DNA from: Polytrichum commune
Taxonomy: Eukaryota; Streptophyta; Polytrichopsida; Polytrichales; Polytrichaceae
Direction: 5' to 3'
Length of the DNA stretch: 64,000 bases
Assembly: GCA_950295325.1 (NCBI GenBank)
Contig: OX485803.1
Coordinates: 73,483,554 to 73,547,553 of the forward strand
Positions 1 to 12,665 of this stretch are shown piece by piece; the stretch's first letter is position 1; each line of letters opens with the position of its first letter. The position numbers and the translations under genes were made by a program. The notes beneath the pieces are model-generated. The model was not told the DNA's origin. It ran no database searches and saw nothing but the letters and a program-made list of their open reading frames with translations.

Positions 1-2362
1 TTAAAATCCATAACCTATGCTCCTTTTCAAGCAAGAAGCTCTACATACGAAGTTGATAAAGGAAAAGGTAAAAATACATGCAAAGATCAGAGACCGAATT
101 ACAACAGATGATCCTGCAAAACATAAATTAGTGTCCCCCGTTTGATGCATTGTCTCTGCTCCAACATAATACTTCCATCATAGATAACAGATCTCCAAAT
201 CCAAATTTCAACCCCATGCTTCTCCTGATCAACTGAGTCATCTGCATCTTGCAATGAAACCCGTAACCTGGCGTACTCCTTTTCAAACGAGAAGCTCTAC
301 AAACAGAAGTTTGACAAATAATGAAGGCTAAAATTGCTGAAACTATATAAGAAATTGTAAGTCACCATCAGCTTGAATCCTCAATGTACACTTTAGTGAA
401 CCGGGGCAGAACTTATTACTTAGCATAAGGATAGCAGACTCGGTGACAAAACTCAATCGTCACTGCTGCTCGTTGACTCTAATTAATATGGATAGCATTT
501 CCCAGTTGCACCAACCATCTATAGTTTCATCGATTCTCGAGTGAAGTGCCTTGTATCACATCTCAAACCGTTGTGTGAAATGTAGGCCCCGGTTAGGATT
601 TACTCAACCTTGAATGCTATGAGATTCTATCCATGATAATATCGAGCACATTAGAGGCCACAGCTAGTAACAAAAGCCTGAAGAAGAGGAAGTGCAGAGA
701 TTTGATGCTTCCGAGCATTGAAACTGTTGGAGGACTAGAACCATTTTATGGATAGAATGTCACTTTTTACACTCACTTCCAATCTCAGTCAATTTCATTG
801 CTAGAATTTCTGTATGGCTAAATATTGTGAATTAGAGTTCGAAATGGTGCATTCAGTGATATGGTGTCGGGTTCTCAATCTGCCGATTTATTATAGAAGG
901 CAGTACAACTTTTATTATTACAAGAGAACAAGAAGTGAGAGCTTTCGAAAGAAGTACTTAAGGTCCATTTCTGCACCTGTCCATGGCAGTGCCCTGCAAT
1001 CACTCTCAATCAATAAATCCTGGCCCTTTACGTTGACGTACTCCGTTAATCATACACGACAATCACCAAAGCACAAGCTCGTAGCTGAAGAAAGTACCTA
1101 TGAGTAAATACACTCACACGAAGAAAGAAGAAAGTCTTTATGAAGCAGTAGATAGCCGGGAATAAATCGTACAAGGAATCCACTAAAGTATGCAGAGTAT
1201 CAATTAATCCTGCACACATCGAACATACCAAGTCAAAACCTCCACGACTACAACAGCATGAAAGCTATGCGCAATCCAAACTGGCAGAGTCATCCACCAC
1301 AAAGTAATCAGAGACAAACATCAGACTAATCAGGCAAACATCCCATTTAGTTTTTGCCATTGCCAGCTTACGAAACCAGCAACGACAAAACCTTGCAACC
1401 TCAAAGCTGCCATTTCTACAAGGAAACTCATCACCACAAGTCACATTGGAATCAGAATCGAAGAGCCAACCATCACCTCCCATAGATCCACAAATCCAAT
1501 GCAATCAAACAAGCCAGTACCCAAATCCACGTGCAGAACATAACCTCTACCGACGCGACCAAAACCCTACCTCGAATCGGAATCTAAGTGAACCATACCG
1601 CCGAATCGCCATGGAAAATTCACCATCTAAGTTTGCGGACGCATCACTACAGAAGAAGCTCATCAGCTTAGCTTAAGCTAGCTCAACATCGTCGTTAGCT
1701 CCAACGACAAGCAGAACGGAGAACCCTAAAATGTCGAAACGGAAATCTAACGTGTCCCGCTTTTGCCATCCTCGCCATGGAATTCGGGTGGCACCTTGAC
1801 TTGACGAACCATCCGAACAGCGAAGCGCTCTACTTTCAGCTCGCTTTGATTTAATCGGAATCCAATGACTCTCAGATCACGGACCAAAAGTTCTTACTTT
1901 TTCAACCGAAAAGTTACACCCAGTCCACCTAGCTATGATCCTACCTCCGTAATAAACCTCCCTGCCTAATAAAGCTCCGCAATCCAGGACCTACGAGCGA
2001 CTCGACATCTATGGCGACGCCATAGCCGGCCATGGATGGCGAACGGACGCCATAGCCGGGTCTCCGCCTTCACGAGATCCCTGTCTCTCTGTCCATCCAC
2101 TCTCCATCCACATTCATCCTTGTGACGATTATCATCCATTTCAGGTAGGTGTGGATACCCACTGGTACGGGTTGAATAATGGAGAGTCGTGCATGGATGA
2201 ATGTATTTAAAGTCGTTCGTGCCCTGCCATCCTTAGCATCGGGGTATCTAGGTGCGTGTCAGTGTGCGACTCGTAGGTATCTTGTTTTAGCCTTGTTCTA
2301 CATATTTTTTTATGCGCATAATAATTAGGCACTAGAGTTATCCTTACAAAGGTAGGATATAG
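1..2362. other. Low-copy region without a supported gene
   Basis: No convincing coding exon is seen on either strand. Around 1250-1850 the minus strand reads like plant leader or intron sequence (T-rich runs, a TTTTAGGGTT motif near 1730), so this could be the 5' part of a gene lying to the left of the window. That is inference. Bases near 8-55 and 258-305 are an imperfect direct repeat (shared CTCCTTTTCAA and AGAAGCTCTACA). GACGCCATAGCCGG occurs twice in about 1980-2070, followed by a run of CCATCCA motifs. Confidence 0.4.
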
Positions 2363-2774
2363 GGTGAAACCAGTGCTCAAAATTGAAGTCTTCAGTGCCC
2401 TTCAAATGGGTTTTGGGACTTCAAAAAATACCTCAAGGAAAACAGCCCTTCAAAACATAATCCTCATGTCTAAGTGCTCCCGTCACTTTGAAGTGTTGGA
2501 TAAATAGTACCCTTCAAGTATTGTTCATCATCTCAAGTAGTTGTTCAACTCCGGCTGTCTAACTTTGGGCTCCATATCTCAGATCCAGATGGGAATTAGT
2601 TCAAAACTTGAGAATTCCGATTCCGGAATGATTCAGCTTCCAAGTTCCGGTGGTTTGAACTTTGAAGCTTCCGATCAGTTAGACGAGTCAAGCTTCTGAT
2701 TCAGTCTGGTGCAGCTTATACTTTCTAAGTTTCTCTCAAACTTCAAAGTTTCGGTGATCTAGGACCACTCAAGC

Positions 2775-2895
2775 TTCTGATTCAATCTGGTGTAGCTTAT
2801 ACAAATCCTTTCGGTGCAGCTTACACAAATCCTTTCGGTGCAGCTTATACAAATCCTTTAAGTGCAGCTTATATTTTCGGCAGCTTATTCTTTCG
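2775..2895. repeat. Subterminal tandem repeat of the hAT element
   Basis: GTGCAGCTTATACAAATCCT-type units of about 24 bp recur three to four times. The same AGCTT..CTTTCGG vocabulary (AAGCTTCTGATTCA) occurs in looser form at about 2690-2775. Short subterminal repeats are typical transposase-binding arrays in hAT elements; a binding role here is inferred. Confidence 0.7.
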
Positions 2896-2986
2896 GAGGG
2901 AGTATTCAATCGATCTGGAGTTTTGACGAGGACTCGAGGAGGGAGTATTCGAAGTGGGTGAGTGAGATCGGTATATTGCTTATATA

Positions 2987-2989
<3 letters not shown>

Positions 2990-3022
<33 letters not shown>

Positions 3023-3025
3023 GTT
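2990..3025. repeat. (GT)n microsatellite
   Basis: A run of TG dinucleotides broken by a single C lies inside the hAT element, between its left subterminal repeats and the transposase remnant. Confidence 0.9.
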
Positions 3026-3458
3026 GTGCAGGGATCGTATGAAGGGTGTATGTTTGAGGTCAAGTTTGTGCAACTGGGATATATGATAATCTGTTAGGTT
3101 TTGGATTGACATGTGTTCTGAGTGCCGCTGCAATCAACTCAGTGTTTTCACGCTCGAGCTACAAATATGCAAAATCCATAGCCCACTGAAAAATTAATGA
3201 GGAACAAAATTTTGATTCACGAACTAAATTTCGATCGTTGTTCTGGATTAATAAACATTACCAGTCAACCTTTTTCACAATTTAACTCACTTGGACTGAT
3301 ATCATTCAGTTTTTTTACCTGGAGATTTTGTTGGCATGTATGTTGCAGTAGAGCTCCATTGCTAGTACAGTGTCTCTCTATTGTGATCACGGTGTTTGAG
3401 TTATAAGCAGGTGGGTCATGTGTTGGTGAGAAATTTTTGCAGTGAAAGAGGGTTGATC

Positions 3459-5705
3459 ATGGTGTCCAGTTCACGTAGAGGTCCCAGACGTCCACCTCGG
3501 GATGCTTGCCAATTAGACTTGAATTTTTGTTTCTGTGAATCTAAACTGATTAGTATTGAGGACGGAGACTCGAATATGGATGATGCGGTTGATGGTGAAC
3601 ATGGAACACCGGATTTCAATGAAGTCACTATGTTACAAAACCCACCCAAGGTTTTCTTACGTATATTCAACAACAAGTGGAAGATTAGACGTCGATGGAT
3701 GTATTGGTCAAAGCCTCATGGTGGACCGATCGTTGGAGTGATGAAGTGTGAAGTGTGAAGTGTGTGAGGAATTCAAACTTGAAGGAATAGGTTCACGAAC
3801 ATGGGGCGGGAGCGGGTGTTCAACGATTCAGCTCTCAGTAGTCAAACAACATGAGAAGTCCGATGATCACAAGTGGAGTTGCCAACGGTGGCTTACGAAG
3901 CACCATCCATCAAACAAGGAACATGTGGCGCCCATTGAGACTGGCCTCCAAACAATAGTGGACCGTGAGAAAGGAAGAATTTTCATAATTATGAAGCTCT
4001 TGTATTTTGTTGTCAGCAATGATCAATCATTATTTGTTTACGTTGACCAGTGCAAAATTCACATGCACATGGCTACTCCCAACATGCCATCTTCCTTTAA
4101 GTACTCATTGTATGCAAATGTGACCTCAACAATGGGGTTCTTGGATGCAATATCTCTGAATTTATATTTGAGCCTTATTGAGGATGTCAAAAGAAGCCCA
4201 GTTTATTCGATATTGATTGATCAGTCAACTGATCGAACATGTGAATCACATCTTATTGTGTATGTTTGCTACTTGACGGATGTTGGTTTTGGTTTAACGT
4301 GTATGCAGTTCGTGGAATTAATGTCTCTATCAGGAGGAACTGGGGAAGTCATGTTCCATCCCATTAAAAATTTACTATAAAAACTTGGGTTCGATCTTCT
4401 GAAGTTGGTGGCCATAGCTATAGATGGAGTGGCGCACATGACTGGTGTGCATCAAGGAGTGGTGGTCCGACTTCGAGATCTAGTACCCCATCTGGTTGGA
4501 ACACACTGCATAGCTCACCGAGAGGCTCTAGCTGCAAAGGACGCTAATGAGGAATTTTCATGCCTTGGATTCATTGACCGAGTTGCCAATAAAGTATATA
4601 AGTGGTTGGGACGATCGGTGATTCAGCGAGGCACGTTGGCGAAATTGTTACTTGCATTTCGCGAAGAGACCTGAGTGATTTTGCATATTTATTCCGTACG
4701 GTGGCTATCACGCGGCATGGTCATGGAGAAGATGGTTTTTGGTGTGCCTGCAATTTTGGAGTCATAGCAAACTGAAGAACACGCATGGTACACAAATATC
4801 ACCTCTTTGCAGTTTTAATTCTTCATCCATCTGTTGGCTGATGTGCTACTTGAGTTGAGCAAGTTCAATCGGAAATTTCAATTTGATCTCGTAGATATCA
4901 TATCCATAGCCTCTATTATCAATGTGACAATCAATTTGTTGCGGAGACACTATTTGGGTATGAATTTTGGCACAACAACCAAACATTTGGGAATTTTTTT
5001 GCGCAACGTGGTGCCAACTGGAGAGATCTTGTATGTTGATAGGTTTGGTTGTGAGAGAGAGCATACTTTGCACTATGACTTTATGCTCGGGTGTGATGTA
5101 GGGGGCTCGTTGGAGGATTGCATCACCCTTGGTAGACTATACGTCCAAAAGGTTATTGACTCACTAAATGATCGTTTTTCCGACTTGCCCATTTTCAATG
5201 CGGTCAGGCTTTTCAACCCAAAACACTATCCTATGGATGCATTGCATCGAGGCACTTTAACTAAGCAATGGTTGAACCGGTTGGTGACACATTTCAAGTG
5301 GAGCTATGGTCTTGTTGATCAAGCCAATGCGGAGTTGCTCGAATTTGTGGAGATGTTATCTTCAGCTTGTCAACACCGAAGTATGCATGAAGCTTGGGTT
5401 TTTGTGGCCGTGACCGAGAGTTTAAGATCAATTGGCCAACCCTAATGTTGCTATGGCAAGCCATACTTGTGATCCCTACTAGCACTGATGTTTGTGAGCA
5501 TGGTTTTTCAAAGCAGAATTGGGTTAAGAGCGAAAGAAGAACATGCCTAAACCTTGACACACTTGATGCATTGATGAGGGTTAGCCTAAACAATTTGGGA
5601 GTTGAATTCATGGATTGGAATGGTATTTTTGACACTTGGAAAACCACTACAGTAACCAACAAACGTAGGGCATTGTCACTTCAAGAGGTGGAGTTAGATG
5701 GTTGA
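3459..5705 (+). pseudogene. hAT transposase pseudogene (ZNF862-like type)
   Basis: Domain order follows the ZNF862/C17orf113-type hAT transposases. A CxxC finger region (KCEVCEEF...GCSTIQLSVVKQHEKS) spans about 3660-3900. The RNase H-like core has SILIDQSTD at about 4210 (first catalytic Asp region) and AIDGVAHMTG at about 4420 (second Asp region). HCIAHREALAA lies near 4510, VRWLSRG near 4700, and the dimerisation segment (VIPTSTDVCEHGFS...LDALMRVSL) at 5470-5600. The frame is destroyed in several ways. A third copy of the heptamer TGAAGTG at 3742-3762 shifts the frame right before the finger. In-frame stops occur at 4378 and 4672, with two more between there and about 4820. Another frame change lies near 5400-5445. 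The ATG at 3459 is the likely original start. No function is expected now. Confidence 0.88.
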
Positions 5706-5900
5706 TTCTTCATTATTTCATTGTACTAGAAGCATGTACCATGCAAATCATGCATAATTTTAATATAAGTTTTATATTTCTTTGAAAATTTTCCATTGAC
5801 GTCCTAGATTTAGATATGCCCTTCAATTGCAATGCTGAAATTTCAGAGCCCTTCAAATGAAATTCATATGAGGGCTTCGATTTTGAGCACTGGGTGAAAC

Positions 5901-7770
5901 AAACACAGTTGCCACGTCACCATGACGACGTGTCGTATTTTTCCGACCCGAGAAAATTAATATTAAGCATCATAACATTACTCGAGCTGTATATGGAGCG
6001 TGGTCTCTTTTTTGAATGGGGAAGGTTGCTCCATAAGGTAGGTGAGGCTCATGTGGACACCTCCAGCTCTGTCGAATCATTCAACCGATGGAATCAAGTA
6101 TTAGAAGCTTGAGCATGTTAGCAATTGCAAACCAATACCAAAAAATTTGAAATGGGAGTTGAGGAAGGCATTGGTCTAGGCTATGGAATCAACGGTTCTT
6201 TACGTCTTGGTGTGGTGTTACAAGGGGGAATTGTTTTATCGTTCAATGTTGTGTAAGTGGACAACATCAATAGTGGATTTTACATGGCTCATTTGTCAAT
6301 GAAACCCAAGTTTAATGTCAATGTTGGTTGTGCCATGTCTATAAATGGTCACATGTAAGATAAAATGTTATCGAATTGTTTTTCTTCATTATAGAATACC
6401 CACAATGCAAGTTGGTCGATGCTTCACAACCACATGCCACCTCCCAATTTGCCAACCTCAGGCACAAAAATTAAGCATGTCATGGCTCCGTGGATAGCAC
6501 TCCTCATTGTGAAGGATGGTGGGTGTAGTTTGATGTTTGCGAAGGTGACTAACCCAAATATCATCAAGGTGACAGCTAAATCACCATGTATTACTCACCC
6601 ACCAAATTGAAGTGATCGTACTACCGATTAAGAGCCAAAAATAGGTGTCTGATTAAGGAAGCTAACCAAATTAGCCTCATCTACCTTAGTTGTGAATCCA
6701 ACATTATGTGTCCCTCAAAATTTGCAGCGTTGTCAAACTTCATTGTGCCATCTTGTGCCGACCCCATGTGTTAGGCATGCAGGCATGTCGGCCAACCAAC
6801 AATGACTCTCATGTTTGTTTTGAATATGAAACATAGTTGTCGGTGTGGATTTTCGGGGTATTTGGCCTAGTTGTCGGTTTCCTCACATTGTAAACATTGC
6901 TCAAGTTGGATCATATTGCTCATATTGCGAGACAACCCCAACATAAAGGGGTAATAATTCTTCCCTAGCACAAGGAGTGCAACACCCTAGAGATGAGTAT
7001 TGAGATATGACCCGCATGTAAGTAGTTTGCCTTTTGTGTGTTACGACTCATAAAAAAGAACACAAGTTCAAAGAGCTTTTTTCCTCCTATTCACGGCCTC
7101 ACCATGGTTTCATCCCAAATTTTATCATTGTTCACTCGGGAACATGTACATTGACATATGCAATTAAGTTGCTTTTGCACATAGGTTGCTTCGTTACCCA
7201 TGCAAATTCCCTTGGGTGAAGACCATATCACAAAAGTTTATGACCTTGCTTGATCATCCATATAGCAAACACCAAAAAATTATAAAAATTATATTTTGTT
7301 GTTGTGTAAGTATCAAATCAAAATAGTGTTGAATGTCGATATATGAGCGTGGGGCAACCTAATTGCAAGTATGTATGTATGTCTATAAGTGTAGATTATG
7401 TGTTGGGAACTTCTTGGGAGTTGCAATGATGGTGGGCATGACATGTCTATATCCAAAGTATTTGTTGGAATTATAAAGTTTTTGACAAACACACCAAAGA
7501 CAAGATGTGCCTCCAAACACCATACGGTTGCTCCTATAGTTTTCAGGATAAGATATAATAAGAATGAAATTTGCAATAGGCTTGGGAGTAGGTTTGATAA
7601 CGACTACTTTGAACTAATATAAAGCAATGTGTCATTGGTTTAAGGTTCTAAGGGTCTAGCTACATCACCTAGTTAAGAGAATTAGCTACCTTATGACTTA
7701 GTGAAGGTTAGCTAACCAAAATTATAGCTAATTAAAACCACGGCCACACCATGTAGTTATGAGAATTACA
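5901..7770. other. Unassigned repeat-derived sequence
   Basis: No intact gene is seen. Part of it (about 7020-7560) is homologous, by eye, to about 19280-19560: both contain a GTGACG/TTACGA..CTCATAAA leader, TTTCCTCCT..CACGGCCTCAC-like text, GGGAACATG, and later a CACC..ATGGTTGCT stretch in the same order. This indicates an old dispersed transposon of unknown class. Scattered short open frames look random. Confidence 0.4.
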
Positions 7771-8338
7771 TTGTTTTGTCTAATTCGTGTGGGTTACCAT
7801 TCGAAGTTACGCATTGCTATAACTTTTTACCAACTAAACTATATCATATTCTTTCGTGTGCATACTAACTACACTAAATATGATATTTAGTGTTATAATG
7901 TAATTTATGTCATTATGGTAAGTTTTTTATGACACTTCTTATGAATAAGTGAAAAAATATTGTCATGGATGACGGATGAGTTCATCCATTGGCCAAAACC
8001 CTACTTTCTCTTGTCAGCAACTTATGATGAAATATTGTCATGGATGATCAAAATTTGGATGCCAAAACGACTTGGTAAGTGACAGTAATTGCAACACTGT
8101 AATTCTCTAATCCCCACAAAATTTTATAAGGAATGACAAATAATGTTGGGTTACCATTTAGTGTTGGTGACACTATATTGCGGTTTACAGTTAGTATTGA
8201 GCAAGACAATTAGAATTGGTGATACTAAATATCATACTTGGTGTACTTATGCTATTTGGGTTAAAAATGATACCCTCAATAAAACGTTATAGCAACGTGT
8301 AACTCCAAATGGTAACCCACACTAATTAGACAAACAAA
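7771..8338. mobile_element. MITE with ~53-bp terminal inverted repeats
   Basis: Left 7771-7823 (TTGTCTAATTCGTGTGGG, then TTACCATTCGAAGTTACGC) matches the reverse complement of 8286-8338 (TTGTCTAATTAGTGTGGG, then TTACCATTTGGAGTTACAC) with few differences. The element is ~570 bp with no coding capacity. The interior carries palindromic ACTAAATATGATATTTAGT. The same palindrome plus GGAGTTACATGTTCCTATA recurs at about 9905-9965, and similar ACACTAAATAT motifs recur at 10303-10340, so truncated relatives lie nearby. The target duplication could not be fixed, so the superfamily is open. Confidence 0.8.
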
Positions 8339-9711
8339 TTTAAAAAATCGTAGTCAACAAATGATTTAGTGAGAATCGACTAACTCATATGCTAACCAAC
8401 CAATCGCACACCCACACATCCCGGTTACCACTAACCTAAGGTTGAAAATTTTAACCCCCAACTTCCCAAGCAACCAAATTGGGTTTATGTAAGATTCTTC
8501 CCTACAATAACCCCACTTAACTCATTCATCCGCAGTCACAATAAATAAACATGAAGCCAACATGGATATCTACCCATAGACACATTAGCCATGCAATTTC
8601 GAGATGATTAGAATGTGGAAATTAAATGTCAAAGTGGGAAGTGGTCATGTTTCGTTGTGTGGGAGCTCATGTGAGGGTGTTGACTCCAATCACTTTGCAT
8701 GAACGTCAATGATGTTTACTTTTGTATAAGTGAAATATTCCTTCAATGTTCATGTATAAAGAACTTGTGTGCTCACATTGACCCACTCGGTTTAACATTT
8801 GGACACTCTCTATTTTGAGGGTATTCTTTGCATATAATTGCTTAGAAATATGGGATACTTTACATACTCCAAATGCAAGGTGGCTAGCTTGATGCAGGTT
8901 GCACATTTTGCCACGAGAATTTGCGGAGGTGCTCAACTAATGAGTTATTCCCATCTAGTGGACCTCACAAGCATTATACTCATTTTCCAAGTGAATTTGA
9001 TTGGTCATAGGTCGTTTCAGGAAGATAAGACATGGCATTTTTTCTTGTGCATCCCTTCCGTCGATTGTCACACTGTAAAATTCCAAAGGCTTATTCATGC
9101 CCGTTTTTTCCCTCGAACTAGCTCATCTCTCATGTTTCAAGATCTTATTTTAAACTTCAAAACTTGTCCATGAAAATTGCATAACCAACATCAAGTGAAA
9201 TTCGCTCAAAATCAAAACAACCCTTTCATAGGCTTGGGAAGTTGAGTATTAATCTCTCATATGGATGTTTTCTCCAAATAATAGATTTTGGGAGGATAAA
9301 TAGGGGCTGCAAGTGAAACAAGCTGCAGTCAAATGATTTGATGGCAATAGATGGCATACCAACTTGCTTGTGGCCAAAAACAAAAGGAACGAAAACTATC
9401 ATGTGAATCTATTTTATTTCATCACACGGGCGATGAAAATTGGTGCACAACCGTTGAACATTTTTCATTCATTGGTTGAAAGCAACATATCACAAAATCC
9501 TTGATTGAAAATTTAAAAAATGTTCACATGTCCAAGTTTTGAGAAGCTCAATATATGTCATATATTAGAAACACAATTTTGGTTTCATGGAGTTCACCGA
9601 GTTAATCTCAACTATCCATTGCAAGGGAGAAGTCTCGATAACATCTATCCCCTTGATTCATGTAAATGCTACTAGTATTTTTTTTGTGTGCAAAGACACC
9701 TTCGACCAATG
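8339..9711. other. Unassigned repeat-derived sequence
   Basis: No gene is recognised. Short open frames such as the one at 8838-9173 show no family motif. The composition matches the surrounding transposon-derived DNA (AT-rich, TG/CA-rich, CpG-poor by eye). Confidence 0.35.
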
Positions 9712-9902
9712 CCTTGGGAGATTTTTGGGTATAATTGGTCAAAACCCCAGTGTTTCCAAATCCAACCGATTACATGTTGCAATCTTTTTTTCTTTTTTTT
9801 TCACTAATTTGACATATGTTCCATAGATTCCTCTAGAATGATTGATCATTTTCCTAGAATATTGAATTTGAACTAGTCATTTCTCAAACTCAACCAATTC
9901 AT
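9712..9902 (-). repeat. AACCGGTT dispersed repeat, copy 1 (inverted)
   Basis: One of five copies in the window of a ~175-bp family. Landmarks read on the family's plus orientation are GAGTTTGAGAAATAACC, a TAGAATATACC centre, ATGTCAACATGTAACCGGT and CCAATTATGCC at the far end. Here the order is inverted. See the finding on this family. Confidence 0.7.
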
Positions 9903-10182
9903 CTTGTAACTACACTAAATATGATATTTAGTGCAACGTACTGTTTGGAGTTACATGTTCCTATATCTTTTTATTATCCATGTATTATTTTACCAAGTAA
10001 AGATGTTAATGTTCTTTAGTGTCCAAACAACCAATTCGACCATGGTTGGTAAAAAATGAGATGCACAAAAAGATAGTTGTAGCATGGCGTAATTCCTTTC
10101 TCTCTTTTTTTGAGACAAAAGGCCAACAAGCCAACACCAAAGCACATGAAGAAGTTGACCACTTGACAAGTTTTTCTGTAAA

Positions 10183-10290
10183 GTAGAGAGGAAATTTCAC
10201 AGCCGGGAATCAAACCGCCAACCTCTTCCTTGAGATTTGGATATCTCTCCATCATCATCCAGTAGGTTAGAGTCATCTCGGACCGGTAAT
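10183..10290 (-). repeat. tRNA-derived SINE head (inverted, truncated or variant)
   Basis: The reverse complement contains GGTTGGCGGTTTGATTCCCG followed by GTGAAATTTCCTCTCTACT. It aligns with the heads of the SINE copies at 17508 and 54788. The pol III B-box core is GTTTGATTCCC. The tail diverges from the other two copies soon after the head. Confidence 0.6.
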
Positions 10291-11012
10291 TCCAAATATT
10301 AAGTCACACTAAATATCACACTATATTTAGTGTAGCGGTTGGTTGTCCCCCTTTGTTGCCTTGAGACGGGCGAGCACGAGATCGACAATATCTTAGAGAA
10401 GTGGGGTTAGCTAGAGTTGACAAGTGTCGGATGGGGAGAAGCATGGACTTCGTGGCCATCCAATTGGTCCTAGTAACTTAGGTCAAGAGGCCCACGACTA
10501 TGAAAGGGTGGATCATTGTTATGACATGTGGTACTTGCCAAGTGTGGCTTTGAGTACAAGCCTTGAGGACATGCACATGGGAAAATACTTCCGACTAAAG
10601 TACCCTTGACTCAAGGCACTTTTCCTATGGGCTCTTACTAGGAGGTAAAAAGATATGTATGATTATGTATTTCACGGGGTTCTTTCACATGGAAATACAT
10701 TAAATATCATTGGTCTTGCTCAACCCTAATTATGAAATTTGCCATGTAGTGCCACCAACACTAAATGTAAACCTAGCATTATTTATCAGTCCTTGGACCA
10801 AAGGTGACATAAATTATTATGTGACATTGAATACAATATCTAGTGTAGTTTCTGAGACATAACATTATTTAGTCTGAATGTGGAGAATATACGAGAATGT
10901 TTTGTGTAATATTGTCAGTCCCACTAAACATTGTTATGAATATGAATGATGTAATGGAACGTGAGGCCATACATGCAATATGAATCAAGGTATGTGGCCC
11001 AATGAACAGGGA
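10291..11012. other. Unassigned MITE debris
   Basis: It contains CACACTAAATATCACACTATATTTAGTGTA near 10303-10332 and further CACTAAATGT/ATCTAGTGTAG motifs to about 10850, resembling the interior or ends of the 7771-8338 MITE type. No coding sequence is seen. Confidence 0.35.
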
Positions 11013-11195
11013 GAACCGGTTGCTAGCTATAGACGAATCAACTAAGTTTGAGAAATAACCAATTGAAGTTTAAGACTTCATGAAATTCATTGATCATTTT
11101 AGAATAATTTATAGAATATACCCCAACTCAATGAGGAAAAAAATGAAAGATATCAACATGTAATTGGTTGGTCTTTGGAAAAACTAGGATATCAA
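11013..11195 (+). repeat. AACCGGTT dispersed repeat, copy 2
   Basis: It begins GGGAGAACCGGTTG and carries GTTTGAGAAATAACC, TTTATAGAATATACC and CAACATGTAATTGG in the same order as the 43181 copy. See the finding on this family. Confidence 0.7.
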
Positions 11196-12448
11196 CTGAA
11201 TATGCCCATTAATCTCCTTGGACATTGATGTGGCCCTATTGTGGGCACTCCCAATTATATAGCCAATCAAGGTAGAGTCGCCCATTTCTGACATCAATCT
11301 TTCCTCCAAAGTGGGTTACTATCTAGTTCAATATGAGCATCATTTGTATTATTTAAGGACTACAAACGTTGCTCATTGGTTGGAGGAGACAAAATGTCAA
11401 CAATGGAAATTATCCACAAGGGAGGGGCCTATGTGACTGGGAAGGGTAAACTAAGATTTATGAAAACTGAAAATTGTCTCATCTTGTTAGCGATTGGAAA
11501 TCACAATGATTTGTATTCCAAGTTCATAACCGGATTTCAAATGCAAAAGTCAAAAGAGGTCAAGTCTCTTCCTTTCCATTAAGTGATCACATAAGAGGCT
11601 CCTAAACGTGTTGATTGTTGAACATATAGTGATGTCTATATTTTTGATGTGTAGCCCAATCTCATCGTAACACCTGTATTTTTGGTGACATTTGTCTATT
11701 CTAACTACAAGCCAACTTGTCATGGACAACTCCAATATAAGCGTCCAATTAAAAAGAGTGACCACATAAGGCCCATATGTTATAAACATTACAAGCATAT
11801 GAGTCATGAGCAATTAACTTGCGCCACTTGAAACTTGTCCAACATCACTAAAAATTCTACAAATTTACCATGATGGTAGATTTTCATTATTCTTCCATTG
11901 ATGTAGGACAATTTCTCTAGACTCATATATTGGCAGTGAGGAAATGCATTACACTACATAATGCATAGACACTAAAATTATTCGTAAAATCCCACAAAGA
12001 GGGACAAAACCGTGGGTATAGTCTATCTTTGAGAAAAAAATCTACTAAGAGCTTATTACCTCGTCACATATCAAAATTTGTTTTGAAAGGTGGGTGAAAC
12101 ATTGGGACCTCCTCTTTCCACCTCTCAAACTTTGAGAGAACCCTAAAATCCAAATAGGGTGTGCGCATGGGACACGTTGTCCTAAATCATGGATCGACCT
12201 ACGGAAGGCTAGGTTGCCTCACCCAACCTGGTAGGACAAGCTAGAAAGCCGGTTTTGAATAGCCCATCACCACTCTTTGTGTATGGCAATCTAACCTCTA
12301 AGAAAACTTGGGTGACTTTGTGTTAATTCTCATGAACTCCTGGTTTGGGACTAAACCCATGGGTTCATCAACTTTACTTTGCAAAAAACTCTACCAAGTA
12401 GTATATTTTGTTTAAGGTTATTGCCTCTTTCTAGAGTTGGTGTGTTGG
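11196..12448. other. Unassigned repeat-derived sequence
   Basis: No intact gene is seen. Around 11620-11820 short phrases (GACACC/GGTGACA, CTTGTCATGGACAAC) resemble parts of the 45.3 kb and 49.9 kb regions, so old mobile DNA is likely. The class is not identified. Confidence 0.3.
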
Positions 12449-12665
12449 CACTCGAACAAATCTTGATCATTGCAACCGTCTGTTGCAACACGTGGCGAGA
12501 AAATGCATAAACAAATCATTTTAGTTGTCAACTGAAAGTTTTTGGTTGCCGTTTTTGGACATTGACCACCGAAATCGTATGGTTGACAACCAAAATGATT
12601 TGTTTACGCATTTTTTTGCCACGAGTCATAATGGACGGTTGTAATGGACAAGTTTCCTTCTAGTG
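12449..12665. mobile_element. CACTA-type foldback MITE, family 1 copy 1
   Basis: Left CACTCGAACAAATCTTGATC and the reverse-complemented right end CACTAGAAGGAAACTTGTCC form long inverted arms. Both arms continue through CATTGCAACCG/CATTACAACCG to an AACAAATCATTTT core, about 75 bp in total. The element is 217 bp with no coding capacity. The CACTA terminus suggests the CACTA (En/Spm) superfamily. The 3-bp duplication could not be confirmed. Confidence 0.7.

Larger units (their letters stand above)
2371..5892 (+). mobile_element. hAT-superfamily DNA transposon, complete ends, inactive
   Basis: The left end begins CAGTGCTCAAAATTGAAG and the right end, reverse-complemented, begins CAGTGCTCAAAATCGAAG. 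These give matching terminal inverted repeats of the hAT type. The flanks carry a perfect 8-bp target-site duplication, GGTGAAAC, at 2363-2370 and 5893-5900. The TGCCCTTCAAATG motif is also present in inverted form near the right end. Inside is a broken transposase with a BED-like/zf-C17orf113 finger, the hAT core and the C-terminal dimerisation region. Known of the family: hAT elements make 8-bp duplications and often carry subterminal repeats, as seen here. The element is about 3.5 kb, a normal autonomous size, but it cannot encode an intact protein. Confidence 0.93.

Noticed and set aside
1446-1676. 76-codon plus-strand frame (Ser/Gln/Pro-rich)
   Set aside because: No family match; the minus strand of the same stretch reads more like leader or intron, so a gene here is unsupported.
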